Source of the DNA: Paenibacillus sp. RC334
GTDB taxonomy: Bacteria; Bacillota; Bacilli; Paenibacillales; Paenibacillaceae
Reading direction: 5' to 3'
Assembly: GCF_030034735.1 (NCBI RefSeq)
Contig: NZ_CP125370.1
Coordinates: 2,418,001 to 2,482,000 of the forward strand
Length of the DNA stretch: 64,000 nucleotides
A program made the translations under genes and the position numbers. Below, piece by piece: positions 43,817 to 52,685 of this stretch; position 1 is the first letter of the stretch; every line of letters starts with the position of its first letter. Under the pieces are notes generated by a model. It ran no database searches and was not told the DNA's origin. It saw nothing but the letters and a program-made list of their open reading frames with translations.

Positions 43817-45190
43817 TTGCCAAAAGCTACTACTGCTATCTCGCAAAACACCCGTTATCTGGAGAGTCAGGCTGCACGGGAATCCAATGCCAGATCCTAC
43901 CCCCGTCGTATCCCCATTGCCATCGCCGAAGCAGAGGGCATCCATGTCAAGGATATGGATGGAAAAATTTATTACGATTGCCTGGCCGGGGCCGTAACTT
44001 TAGCACTCGGTCATAATCATCCGGTGGTCATTGAGGCGATCAGGGAGCTGCTGAATCACAAGCGTCCGTTGCATACGCTCGATTTGACTACTCCGGTGAA
44101 GGAGCAATTTGTAGAAGAACTGTTCGCCAGTCTGCCTCCTGAATTTGCCCGTCAGGCGAAAATTCAATTTTGTGGCCCGACCGGGGGAGATGCGGTGGAA
44201 GCTGCGATCAAGCTGGTCAAAACGGCTACGGGCCGCCGAAGCATTTTTTCCTTTCAGGGAGGTTATCATGGATCAACCCACGCTACGATGAGTCTCAGCG
44301 GTACTTTGGGGCAAAAAGAGCGAGTACAGGGCTTGATACCGGATGTTCATTTTATGCCCTATCCCTATGCGTATCGGTGCCCATTCGGAGTAGGTGGAGA
44401 GCAGACGCAGGCGCTTAGCAGTCGTTATATCGAAAATCTGCTGGATGATCCCGAGAGCGGGATCCTTACGCCATGTGCTTTTATTCTGGAGGTGGTTCAG
44501 GGGGAAGGCGGCTCTATTCCTGCGTCTGTGGAGTGGCTTCGGGAAATTCGCCGTATCACCAGGGAACGGGATATCCCGCTGATCATTGATGAAGTGCAGA
44601 CCGGGCTTGGACGAACGGGGAAGCTGTTTGCTTTTGAACATGCGGACATTATTCCCGATGTGCTGGTCTTGTCCAAAGCGATCGGCGGCAGTCTGCCGCT
44701 GTCGGTTGTGATTTACAACGAAGCGCTGGATGTATGGAATCCCGGCGCGCATATTGGTACTTTTCGTGGCAATCAAATGGCCATGGCTGCCGGGCTTGCC
44801 ACGCTGAAATATATCAAGGAGCACCGTATACCCGACCATGCTGCAGCCAGAGGCGAACAATTAATGGGACGTCTGAACGCCTTGAAGCAACAAACAGGCT
44901 GCATCGGAGATGTACGCGGCCGGGGGCTTATGATCGGGGTGGAAATTGTGGATGAACGACAGCCTGTAGATCAGTTAGGACATCATCCGGCCCATAAGCA
45001 GTTGGCCTCTCGAATACAGCAGGAATGCCTGAAACGTGGACTGATTTTGGAGGTGGGGGGAAGGCATTCCGCCGTGATGCGCTTTTTACCGCCGCTGATT
45101 GTGACGGAGCGCCAAATCGACGACATTTTCCTCATTTTTAATGAAGCGGTGCAAGTGGCCTATGTCGGGTTGCAGCACGGTCATGGTTAA
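43817..45190 (+). CDS. Diaminobutyrate--2-oxoglutarate aminotransferase for siderophore synthesis
   Basis: This is a roughly 457-residue class III PLP aminotransferase. The PLP lysine lies in LVLSKAIGGSLPLS, the conserved Asp is in LIIDEVQTGLGRTG, and GPTGGDAVEAAIKL binds the cofactor phosphate. It makes L-2,4-diaminobutyrate and 2-oxoglutarate from aspartate semialdehyde and glutamate. It is the first gene of the siderophore operon. A TTG at 43817 with AAAGGAG upstream is preferred because the Fur box then lies in the leader. A TTG at 43781 with a stronger AAGGAGGTG site is the alternative and adds 12 residues. Related enzymes serve rhizobactin 1021 and ectoine synthesis. Confidence 0.85.
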   Translation: MPKATTAISQNTRYLESQAARESNARSYPRRIPIAIAEAEGIHVKDMDGKIYYDCLAGAVTLALGHNHPVVIEAIRELLNHKRPLHTLDLTTPVKEQFVEELFASLPPEFARQAKIQFCGPTGGDAVEAAIKLVKTATGRRSIFSFQGGYHGSTHATMSLSGTLGQKERVQGLIPDVHFMPYPYAYRCPFGVGGEQTQALSSRYIENLLDDPESGILTPCAFILEVVQGEGGSIPASVEWLREIRRITRERDIPLIIDEVQTGLGRTGKLFAFEHADIIPDVLVLSKAIGGSLPLSVVIYNEALDVWNPGAHIGTFRGNQMAMAAGLATLKYIKEHRIPDHAAARGEQLMGRLNALKQQTGCIGDVRGRGLMIGVEIVDERQPVDQLGHHPAHKQLASRIQQECLKRGLILEVGGRHSAVMRFLPPLIVTERQIDDIFLIFNEAVQVAYVGLQHGHG

Positions 45191-45202
45191 GCAGGCCGAG
45201 GG

Positions 45203-46672
45203 ATGAACATACGTGCTGTGCCCGAGCGACGGAAGGTCGTCATCACGGTGATGCTCGGCACCTTTACGGTTTTGCTGAATAACAGTTCGCTCAACCCGGC
45301 GATTCCGTCCTTCATTAAAGTATTTCATACGAACGCTGCTACGGCGAGCTGGCTCATCACTATTTTTCTAATCACGATGGGTATGACGATGCCTTTAACC
45401 GGATATCTGGCAGATCGTTTTGGAAAAAAGAAAGTATATCTGAGCGGACTTGCGCTCTTTGTCACAGGTTCCCTGCTCGGCTCGTTATCGTGGGGGCTTA
45501 CCGCTGTCATCCTCTGTCGGGGACTGCAAGGGATGGCAGGCGGACTGATGATTCCGTTATCGCTGGCGCTGATTTTTGAAGCCTTTCCCAAGGAGGAACG
45601 CGGTAAGGTTACGGGAATCTGGGGGATTGCGATTATGGCGGCTCCGATGCTCGGACCTACGGTGGGAGGAATCGTGCTATCTCTAAGCAGCTGGCAGGTG
45701 CTTTTCCTCATAAATGTGCCAACCGGACTGCTGGGATTGCTGCTGGGGATGCGTTATTTAACAGCTGCATGTAGCAATCCGTCGCGCACCTTTGACAGCA
45801 GCGGATTTATAACGGTCACGTTGGGTGTGGGGTTGATTCTGTTTGCGCTGGGCAGAACAACGACCGCTGCGGATCTGATTGCCCCGCTACATATTCTACT
45901 GTTCCTTGCAGGCGCGGCTTTACTGGTTCTGTTTGTGCGAATGGAGCTGGTGAAGGAACAGCCATTGCTGAATGTGCACATTTTCAAAATACCGACCTAC
46001 AGCTTGAGCGTCATCGTGGCGAGTGTACAGGCGATTGCGATGTTCGGCAGCATTTTTCTGGTTCCGATGCTGGTTCAATATGTGTATGGCTATGACGCCA
46101 TGATGACAGGACTTGTGTTTTTGCCTTCCGCTATATGTACAGGGTGGTTTGTCACGATAGCAGGCAAGCAATTAGATCGCAAGGGGCCAAAAGGAATGAT
46201 CAGCACGGGACTTATCATCACATGTGCCGCTACGGCGATGCTCGGTATGCTCCAGATGAATTCACCGCTGTGGATGATCTTCGTCCTCATGATGCTGCGG
46301 GGAATTGGGCTGGGTCTGTCGAATATGCCTGCCACAACGGCCGGGCTGAATGCGATTCCCGATGAGCTGGTAGCCCAAGGCTCGGCAATGAACAATGTGA
46401 TGCGCAGACTGACCTCTTCGCTTGGAATGGTTGTGATTTCGATTTATTTTGAAGTTCGCAAGGCTCAGCTTCTGGCGGGGGGCTATTCGGTGGAAACAGG
46501 AACGCTGCAAGCGATCAGGGAGGGTTTTATCGGGATGAGTATATTGATTTTACTCACGATTCCCGCCGCTTTTTTCCTGAAGACGCCTGACTTCCTTCGT
46601 AAAAATGGAGCGCGTCGTACATCCAGTGATACCCCAGAAGCGAAAGCTTCTGCGGCTGCACCTAAGGTTTGA
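45203..46672 (+). CDS. MFS transporter (DHA2, 14-helix), likely siderophore exporter
   Basis: This 489-residue protein has 14 hydrophobic segments. The motif A region GYLADRFGKKKVYLSG near residue 67 and Gly/Pro-rich motif C (APMLGPTVGGIVLSL) near 150 identify a proton-driven drug/metabolite antiporter of the DHA2 type. Lying between the aminotransferase and the first synthetase gene, 12 bases after the former, it corresponds in position to SbnD of the staphyloferrin B locus and probably exports the finished siderophore. Substrate assignment is by context. The C-terminal 20 residues are cytoplasmic and Ala-rich. Confidence 0.82.
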   Translation: MNIRAVPERRKVVITVMLGTFTVLLNNSSLNPAIPSFIKVFHTNAATASWLITIFLITMGMTMPLTGYLADRFGKKKVYLSGLALFVTGSLLGSLSWGLTAVILCRGLQGMAGGLMIPLSLALIFEAFPKEERGKVTGIWGIAIMAAPMLGPTVGGIVLSLSSWQVLFLINVPTGLLGLLLGMRYLTAACSNPSRTFDSSGFITVTLGVGLILFALGRTTTAADLIAPLHILLFLAGAALLVLFVRMELVKEQPLLNVHIFKIPTYSLSVIVASVQAIAMFGSIFLVPMLVQYVYGYDAMMTGLVFLPSAICTGWFVTIAGKQLDRKGPKGMISTGLIITCAATAMLGMLQMNSPLWMIFVLMMLRGIGLGLSNMPATTAGLNAIPDELVAQGSAMNNVMRRLTSSLGMVVISIYFEVRKAQLLAGGYSVETGTLQAIREGFIGMSILILLTIPAAFFLKTPDFLRKNGARRTSSDTPEAKASAAAPKV

Positions 46673-46697
46673 ACAGGAAGGGAGAGAAAGAGTATAC

Positions 46698-48659
46698 ATG
46701 CTGATACAATCAACGGAGGTTCCCACTATCGCTGGAGAGCTGTCCAAAAGCAGGATCTGGGCGGAGCAAGCGACACTGCGGGCCTTGGTCAACAGCTATC
46801 TGCGGGAAACACAACAATTTGACCCGAGAATGAACACGGAAGCATCGGAAATAAGGGTGATTCTGCCCCAAATCGGGCTGAAAATCATGGGAACTCTACA
46901 CCATTTCTCTGCAACTGGCCAACATATGTATGGGAGTGCTTGGTACGAGGTGGAAGAAGGAGGGACGTACAGGCCCCTGGAGATGGATGGAGTTATACAA
47001 AGGCTGCTGGACGAGATGAGCTATCACGCCAAGCCCGAGCAAAGGGAAGCGGAACAGCAAAAGATGAAGCAGCGTATTCGTAACAGCATGCACAAAATGA
47101 CGCTCTTTATGGATCACCATACGAAGATCACAGGCGAGAGCAAGCCAAAGTCTTCCTCAAGTACAGAAGCCCACCTGACGTATGTACGCTCAGAGCAGTC
47201 TTTGCTGATCGGACACCCTTTTCATCCTTTTCCGAAAAGCACGGAAGGATTTGCTGATTATGAGCTTCCGTTATACAGTCCCGAGATGGGCGCGGCGTTT
47301 CCGCTGTATTATTTCGCGGTTCATGAGGATAACGTGCAGGAGGAATGGATTGGTGAAGAGCATCGCAGGGATGCCATTGACCCGTCTGTGCGGCTCCATG
47401 CTCGGCGTCAATGGGGAGAGGAGCTGGCGCGGTATCGTATTTTGCCGATGCATCCATGGCAGGCCGAGCAGGTGTTGCGTCAATCCTGTATTCAAGGTTT
47501 GATACGTCAGCGGGTGTTGATTCCTTTGGGTGCGCTAGGCCCTGTCGTTTATCCGACTTCTTCGATACGAACAGTATGGGATTTGAAAACCGGAAACGGC
47601 TATAAGCTACCGCTGCATGTGCGGATTACCAATCTTGTGCGTGACAATACACAGGAGCAGGCTCGGCGTACTTTGGATGCTGCGAAGGTCATTCATGAGC
47701 TTTCAGCCGACTGGTCGTCCCATATCCAATCCGAGTCCTTCAAGGTGCTGACAGAAACGGGATACAGCCGCGTATGCTTCCAGCCGAATGAGGATGCGAA
47801 ACGGACAGAGAGTCCTGAGTTTACTAAGGGTGCAGGGCTTTCACAGGTCACCACCAGTGATGCAAAGTATGACGCAGGACATGAGTATAGCCCGGCGGCA
47901 ACAGAACGAGGAGCAGCGACGGCTCAAGAGCTGGAGCAGCTGTCTGACCAGTTTACGGTTCTTTATCGTCCGATGGATTTGAACCCTGAATCCACCTATG
48001 TACTGGCTTCCTTGCTGGAGCCGTTGCCGGGTGAACAGGAGCCGCGGCTTATTGGAGTGATTCGGGACAATGCCCCGGGCAAAAACGGAAAACGGCCTGA
48101 CCTGTTAACTTGGCTGGAACGGTATCTGCACGTATCCATGGTGCCCATGCTGCGTTTGCTTGCGGTGAAGGGTATCGCATTCGAGGCCCATGTACAAAAT
48201 TCGCTTCTGTCCCTACAGGACGGATGGCCGGAATGCTACTATGTACGGGATTTGGAGGGCGTAAGTATTGTGCGTGAACAGGCCGAGGCAGCCGGGTGGA
48301 TCAGTTCATTGATTGCTGAGGACAGTCCCGTATTATACGGTGCAGAAGAGCCGTGGATGCGTACCCGTTATTATTTCTTCGTTAACCATTTGGGGGCATT
48401 GATTCATGCCCTTGCGGTTCATGAGCAGCACGGTGAGCAGGAGTATTGGAGGGTGGTTCGCAAGGTGCTGGAGCAATTACGGAAACAAGATGCTGGTTCT
48501 TGCCCCCGTCTAGCTGCCTATATCCAGGATTTATTGACCGCACCTACACTGCCTGCCAAAGCCAATTTCACAAGCTGCTTTCAATCCAGAGGGGATGCGC
48601 CTTCGTTTATCCCGATCCCTAATCCAATTCATTTTCGTGAGGTGACTTCATGTCTGTAA
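46698..48659 (+). CDS. NRPS-independent siderophore synthetase 1 (IucA/IucC family)
   Basis: This 653-residue enzyme activates a carboxylate such as citrate with ATP and couples it to an amine or alcohol. The family's ATP/citrate site appears as IGHPFHPFPKSTEGF near residue 171 and MHPWQAEQ near 252. The C-terminal part carries the FhuF-like IucA/IucC helical domain, with a DLEGVSIV segment near 518. The ATG at 46698 is chosen after the MFS stop at 46672; the longer frame from 46605 overlaps the MFS gene. Residues about 380-420 (TESPEFTKGAGLSQVTTSD) form a low-complexity insert. It overlaps the next synthetase gene by 10 bases. Which condensation step it performs is not decidable by eye. Confidence 0.87.
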   Translation: MLIQSTEVPTIAGELSKSRIWAEQATLRALVNSYLRETQQFDPRMNTEASEIRVILPQIGLKIMGTLHHFSATGQHMYGSAWYEVEEGGTYRPLEMDGVIQRLLDEMSYHAKPEQREAEQQKMKQRIRNSMHKMTLFMDHHTKITGESKPKSSSSTEAHLTYVRSEQSLLIGHPFHPFPKSTEGFADYELPLYSPEMGAAFPLYYFAVHEDNVQEEWIGEEHRRDAIDPSVRLHARRQWGEELARYRILPMHPWQAEQVLRQSCIQGLIRQRVLIPLGALGPVVYPTSSIRTVWDLKTGNGYKLPLHVRITNLVRDNTQEQARRTLDAAKVIHELSADWSSHIQSESFKVLTETGYSRVCFQPNEDAKRTESPEFTKGAGLSQVTTSDAKYDAGHEYSPAATERGAATAQELEQLSDQFTVLYRPMDLNPESTYVLASLLEPLPGEQEPRLIGVIRDNAPGKNGKRPDLLTWLERYLHVSMVPMLRLLAVKGIAFEAHVQNSLLSLQDGWPECYYVRDLEGVSIVREQAEAAGWISSLIAEDSPVLYGAEEPWMRTRYYFFVNHLGALIHALAVHEQHGEQEYWRVVRKVLEQLRKQDAGSCPRLAAYIQDLLTAPTLPAKANFTSCFQSRGDAPSFIPIPNPIHFREVTSCL

Positions 48660-50539
48660 CTAATATTTCGGACCATAATTTTTCTACAAGCAGCCTTTCT
48701 ACAGCTCCCGCCAGCAACGCTTCGACCACTCAACGCTTTATTCAGGCGCTCCGCTCGGATACCTTTACGCAGGTGGAGCAGCGTATCATCCGGCAACTGA
48801 TTCAGGCATTGCTGTATGAAGAAATTTTGCCCTATGACACGCATAGCGATTCCTTGAATAACGGCGACCCACATTTTATATTGTTCGGCAAAGACATTAC
48901 AGGTCGCGCCGTCCAATATCGTTCTGTCGGAAAACGGATGAACAGCTTTGGGCGCATTCGGCTCGTTCCTGTGCCGGTCATACGGGTCGGGACAGACGGA
49001 AGCGAGACGACAGCTACGCTGACGGATTTTGCAAATGAGGTCCTCAGTGCCGCACAGCAGGGTGAACGGCTTCAGCGCTTTATCGAGGAATTGGAGCAGA
49101 CCTTACTAAAGGATGTACAGGCGCAAAGCTCTTTTACCGCGCCATTTCTGGCGGATGACCAGCGTCGATATGATGAACTGGAAGGCAATTTGGGGGATGG
49201 ACATCCCTACCATCCATGCTACAAATCCAGAATCGGCTTTACGCTGGCAGATAATGAACTGTATGGTCCCGAGTTCAAGCAGCCGCTCCGTCCTGTTTGG
49301 CTGGCTATTGCCAAAAGCCATAGCCGGGCAGGGCAGTCGCAGGCGATTGAGTATGAAGCATTTATTCGCCAGGAGCTGGGAGAAAGCGAAGTCGCACGCT
49401 TCCAAGCCTTGTTAACCAGCTACGGTCAGCAACCGGAGGCCTTTCGCTTCATGCCTGTCCACCCGTGGCAATGGCAGCAGGTCATTTTGCCCCGGTTTCA
49501 TCAAGAACTGACGGATCAGCGGATCGTATGGCTCGGTGAAGCGAGCGATGTGTATCAGGCGCAGCAGTCGATCCGCACATTGTCCAACCGGACCACACCG
49601 GAGCGCTCGTATGTGAAGCTGTCGCTCAGCATTATGAACACCTCCACCAGCCGGATCATGGCTGGGCATACCGTGCTGAACGGAGCGCTCATCACGGACT
49701 GGCTGCATGGGTTGCTGGAACACGATGAATACGCTGCGCAACAGGGATTCTTTGTTTTGCGTGAGGTTTTGGGTATCACGTATGACTATGAGCAGCTTCC
49801 CGAATACCGTCAGGCGAAAACCTACGGCTCACTGGGGACGGTTTGGCGGGAAAGCATTCACGGGTATTTGCAGCCGGATGAGGATGCGATTCCTTTTAAC
49901 GGACTATGTTATGTGCAAAAAAATGGAGTGCCCTTCATTGATTCGTGGATACAGCAATTCGGCGTAGAGGAATGGACACGGCGTGTGCTGGAGGCCACGA
50001 TATCGCCGATTATTCATATGCTGTATGCGCATGGGATTGGTATGGAATCCCACGGCCAGAATATCATTTTGATCCACCGGAACGGGCAACCGACACGGGT
50101 GGCGCTTAAGGATTTTCATGATGGTGTCCGGTTTTCTGTGAACCATCTGACAGAGCCGGAGAAATGCCCCGATCTTCATCCTGAGCCGCCAACTCATGCC
50201 CGAATTAACCGCAACTCGTTTATTAAAACGAGTAACCCGGACGATGTACGCGACTTTTCTTACGATGCTTTTTTCTTTATTGCAGCCGCCGAGCTGGCGA
50301 TGTTCCTGGCCGAACATTATCAACTGGCCGAGCAGCGTTTTTGGGAAATGTCCGCACAGGTCATTCATGATTATCAGCGCCAGCATCCTCAGCATAAGAA
50401 GCGATTCCGTCTGTTTGATTTGTTTGCCCCGACCGTACAGATTGAAGAATTGATGAAAAGACGTCTGCTTGGGGATGAGGACCTTCATTTCAAGCCGGGA
50501 ATGAACCCGCTGTATGTGCACCGGGAGCCGACATGTTGA
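48650..50539 (+). CDS. NRPS-independent siderophore synthetase 2 (IucA/IucC family)
   Basis: This is a 629-residue paralogue of the synthetases at 46698 and 52686. It has the most canonical active-site sequence, GDGHPYHPCYKSRIGF near residue 182, with VHPWQWQQV near 268 and a LKDFHDGVRFS segment near 486. It begins 10 bases inside the previous gene, with GTGAGGTG upstream. It would form one of the amide bonds between citrate and the diamine units. Its stop overlaps the SbnG-like gene, so enzymes of successive steps are translationally coupled. Confidence 0.88.
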   Translation: MSVTNISDHNFSTSSLSTAPASNASTTQRFIQALRSDTFTQVEQRIIRQLIQALLYEEILPYDTHSDSLNNGDPHFILFGKDITGRAVQYRSVGKRMNSFGRIRLVPVPVIRVGTDGSETTATLTDFANEVLSAAQQGERLQRFIEELEQTLLKDVQAQSSFTAPFLADDQRRYDELEGNLGDGHPYHPCYKSRIGFTLADNELYGPEFKQPLRPVWLAIAKSHSRAGQSQAIEYEAFIRQELGESEVARFQALLTSYGQQPEAFRFMPVHPWQWQQVILPRFHQELTDQRIVWLGEASDVYQAQQSIRTLSNRTTPERSYVKLSLSIMNTSTSRIMAGHTVLNGALITDWLHGLLEHDEYAAQQGFFVLREVLGITYDYEQLPEYRQAKTYGSLGTVWRESIHGYLQPDEDAIPFNGLCYVQKNGVPFIDSWIQQFGVEEWTRRVLEATISPIIHMLYAHGIGMESHGQNIILIHRNGQPTRVALKDFHDGVRFSVNHLTEPEKCPDLHPEPPTHARINRNSFIKTSNPDDVRDFSYDAFFFIAAAELAMFLAEHYQLAEQRFWEMSAQVIHDYQRQHPQHKKRFRLFDLFAPTVQIEELMKRRLLGDEDLHFKPGMNPLYVHREPTC

Positions 50540-51294
50540 CTGTAAATCGGCTTCAGGAGAAGCTGCGGACAGGACAGGAGGTCGTTGGCCTCATCGCTTC
50601 CATTCCGGCGGCGCTTACGGTCGAAATGATCGGACATGCCGGATATGATTTTGTGATCATTGATATGGAGCATGTCATGGTCAATCCCGAGACGGTGGAG
50701 CATATGATCCGTGCTGCGGAAGCCGCACAAATCACGCCCTTGGTGCGTGTGCCTGAAGTCGATGCGAAGGAAATACTGCGCGTACTGGATAGCGGAGCGC
50801 AGGGGATCGTTGTTCCGCATGTGGAGAGCAGGGAGCAGATGGAGATGCTGGTTCAGGCTGCTAAATACAGCCCGGAGGGCAAGCGAAGCCTGAACAGCGG
50901 CAGACCTGCCGCATTTGGCAAAGGAAGTCTGGTGGACTACATGAAGCAGGCCAATGAACAGATTATGCTGGTGCCGATGATTGAGAGCGGATTGGGTGTG
51001 GAACGCATCGCGGATATTTTGTCTGTACCGGGTATGGGCATGGTGCTGGAGGGAGCAGCGGATTTGTCCCAATCGTACGGAGTGCCGTGGCAGACCGATG
51101 CAACGATTGTGCAGGAAGGGCTACAGCGCGTCTTTGAAGCTTCACAGCAAGCAGGTATTCCGTACTGTGCCATTCCACGCAGGGACAGGGAATACGGCGC
51201 ATGGGTAGAACAAGGGGTTCATGCCTTCGTACTGGGTGATGAGCGGGGAATTGCTTTTCGCGCCTTGCAAAAAAGAAGGTCTGACCTACAGTAG
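50533..51294 (+). CDS. SbnG-like citrate synthase (HpcH/HpaI aldolase family)
   Basis: This is a 253-residue TIM-barrel class II aldolase-like protein. Family elements include GYDFVIIDMEHV near residue 36, a metal-site Glu in MIESGLG and an Asp in LEGAADLSQ, and HVESREQMEMLV near 96. SbnG of Staphylococcus makes citrate from oxaloacetate and acetyl-CoA for staphyloferrin B, independent of the TCA cycle. Placement between the synthetase and decarboxylase genes is the same here, which supports the role over an aromatic-degradation aldolase. It overlaps the preceding gene by seven bases. Confidence 0.85.
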   Translation: MLTVNRLQEKLRTGQEVVGLIASIPAALTVEMIGHAGYDFVIIDMEHVMVNPETVEHMIRAAEAAQITPLVRVPEVDAKEILRVLDSGAQGIVVPHVESREQMEMLVQAAKYSPEGKRSLNSGRPAAFGKGSLVDYMKQANEQIMLVPMIESGLGVERIADILSVPGMGMVLEGAADLSQSYGVPWQTDATIVQEGLQRVFEASQQAGIPYCAIPRRDREYGAWVEQGVHAFVLGDERGIAFRALQKRRSDLQ

Positions 51295-51318
51295 CTCTCA
51301 ACATAAAGGAGGAAGAAC

Positions 51319-52545
51319 ATGAGGCAGCTTGTTACAGCATTATCTGGAGGACAGATCGCTCCGTATGTGGAAAAGCTTATCCAGCAAACACGGGAGCGAG
51401 AGCAGCAGCCGATATGCGCATATATATATGACTTGGGCGCACTGAGAGAACGGGCACAACGTTGTGTGAGCAGCTTGCCCGACGATTGCAGTTTGTTTTA
51501 CGCGGTCAAAGCTAATCCCGATCCTCAATTGATCGCCAGCCTGCTTCCCACCGTAAAGGGCTTTGAAGCTGCATCTATTGGAGAGATTCGGACCATTCGC
51601 GAAGTGTCAGCCGACGTGCCGATTATTTTTGGAGGTCCGGGGAAAAAGGACTCCGAAATTGAGGAAGCGCTAGAGCGGAAAGTGATGCTGATTCACGCCG
51701 AGAGTTTGCATGAGTTGCAGCGTATCGGCTGGATTGCCGAACGCAGACAACAGCGTGTATCTATTTTGCTGCGTATTAATTTGCGGCGTACCTTGCCGGA
51801 GGCGAGCATCACGATGTCTGGTCGGCCCACTCAGTTTGGTATCGACGAAATTCAGGTGCCGGAAGCGATCCGACTGGCCCAAAGCCTGCCGTATGTACAA
51901 TTGGAGGGCTTCCATATGCACTCTCTGTCCAATAATCTGGATGCCCGGCTGCATGCCCGCATGGTCGCTACGTATTTGCAGTGTGTGCAGGGCTGGATTC
52001 AGGAGCATGATCTATCCATCCGCTATCTGAACGCGGGCGGCGGCTTCGGCATTTCGTATACCGATCTGGAGCGCAGGTTCGAATGGGATGATTTCATGGA
52101 AGAATTGCATCAAGTGTGGGAGGAATACCGCATTCCCGACATCCAGCTCATTTTTGAGTCCGGGCGCTATATGGTGGCGCACTGCGGGTATTATGCGGCA
52201 GAAGTGATCGACCTCAAAACGAATCATGACCAGCATTACGCCATTATTCGTGGGGGAACCCATCACTTTCGATTGCCAGTGTCATGGCAGCATAATCAGC
52301 CGTTTGAGGTGGTTGCTGTTGACGATTGGCGTTATCCTTTTCCGCGCACAGAGCGGCGACAAACAGCAGTGACCATCGCGGGTGAGCTTTGTACCCCCAA
52401 GGATGTGCTGGCCCATGAAGTGTATGTGGAGCATTTGCGAATTGGGGATGTTCTGCTGTTTCATATTGCGGGAGCCTATGGCTGGACGATTTCCCATCAT
52501 GATTTTCTCAGCCATCCACATCCACATTTTTACTATATAAACTGA
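51319..52545 (+). CDS. SbnH-like PLP decarboxylase (fold type III)
   Basis: This 408-residue alanine-racemase-fold decarboxylase belongs to the diaminopimelate/ornithine group. The PLP lysine is in LFYAVKANPDPQ near residue 61, the glycine-rich phosphate loop is in LNAGGGFGISY near 236, and the catalytic Cys region reads AGELCTPKDVLA near 354. SbnH decarboxylates a citryl-diaminopropionate intermediate; here the substrate is probably a citryl-diaminobutyrate, giving a 1,3-diaminopropane unit. AAAGGAGG precedes the ATG. The stop codon falls at the beginning of a hairpin repeat. Confidence 0.85.
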   Translation: MRQLVTALSGGQIAPYVEKLIQQTREREQQPICAYIYDLGALRERAQRCVSSLPDDCSLFYAVKANPDPQLIASLLPTVKGFEAASIGEIRTIREVSADVPIIFGGPGKKDSEIEEALERKVMLIHAESLHELQRIGWIAERRQQRVSILLRINLRRTLPEASITMSGRPTQFGIDEIQVPEAIRLAQSLPYVQLEGFHMHSLSNNLDARLHARMVATYLQCVQGWIQEHDLSIRYLNAGGGFGISYTDLERRFEWDDFMEELHQVWEEYRIPDIQLIFESGRYMVAHCGYYAAEVIDLKTNHDQHYAIIRGGTHHFRLPVSWQHNQPFEVVAVDDWRYPFPRTERRQTAVTIAGELCTPKDVLAHEVYVEHLRIGDVLLFHIAGAYGWTISHHDFLSHPHPHFYYIN

Positions 52546-52600
52546 AATGAGAGTTACCTATAGCGCCACTACGCAGACGGATGGTGCTTCCCATCGTCCC
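52534..52600 (+). repeat. Hairpin repeat, copy 3
   Basis: TATATAAACTGAA, AGAGTTACCTATAGCGCC and CGGATGGTGCTTCCCATCG match copies 1 and 2. The right half with ACAGCACCATTCC is missing. It sits between the decarboxylase and third synthetase genes and includes the decarboxylase stop codon. Confidence 0.7.
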
Positions 52601-52685
52601 CAGCCCCTGGATTTCTAAAATAAAGCCGATGATCAGGGTCGAAATCAGTCAAAGCAGCACTAACATTAAGGAGGAATGAATCCAT

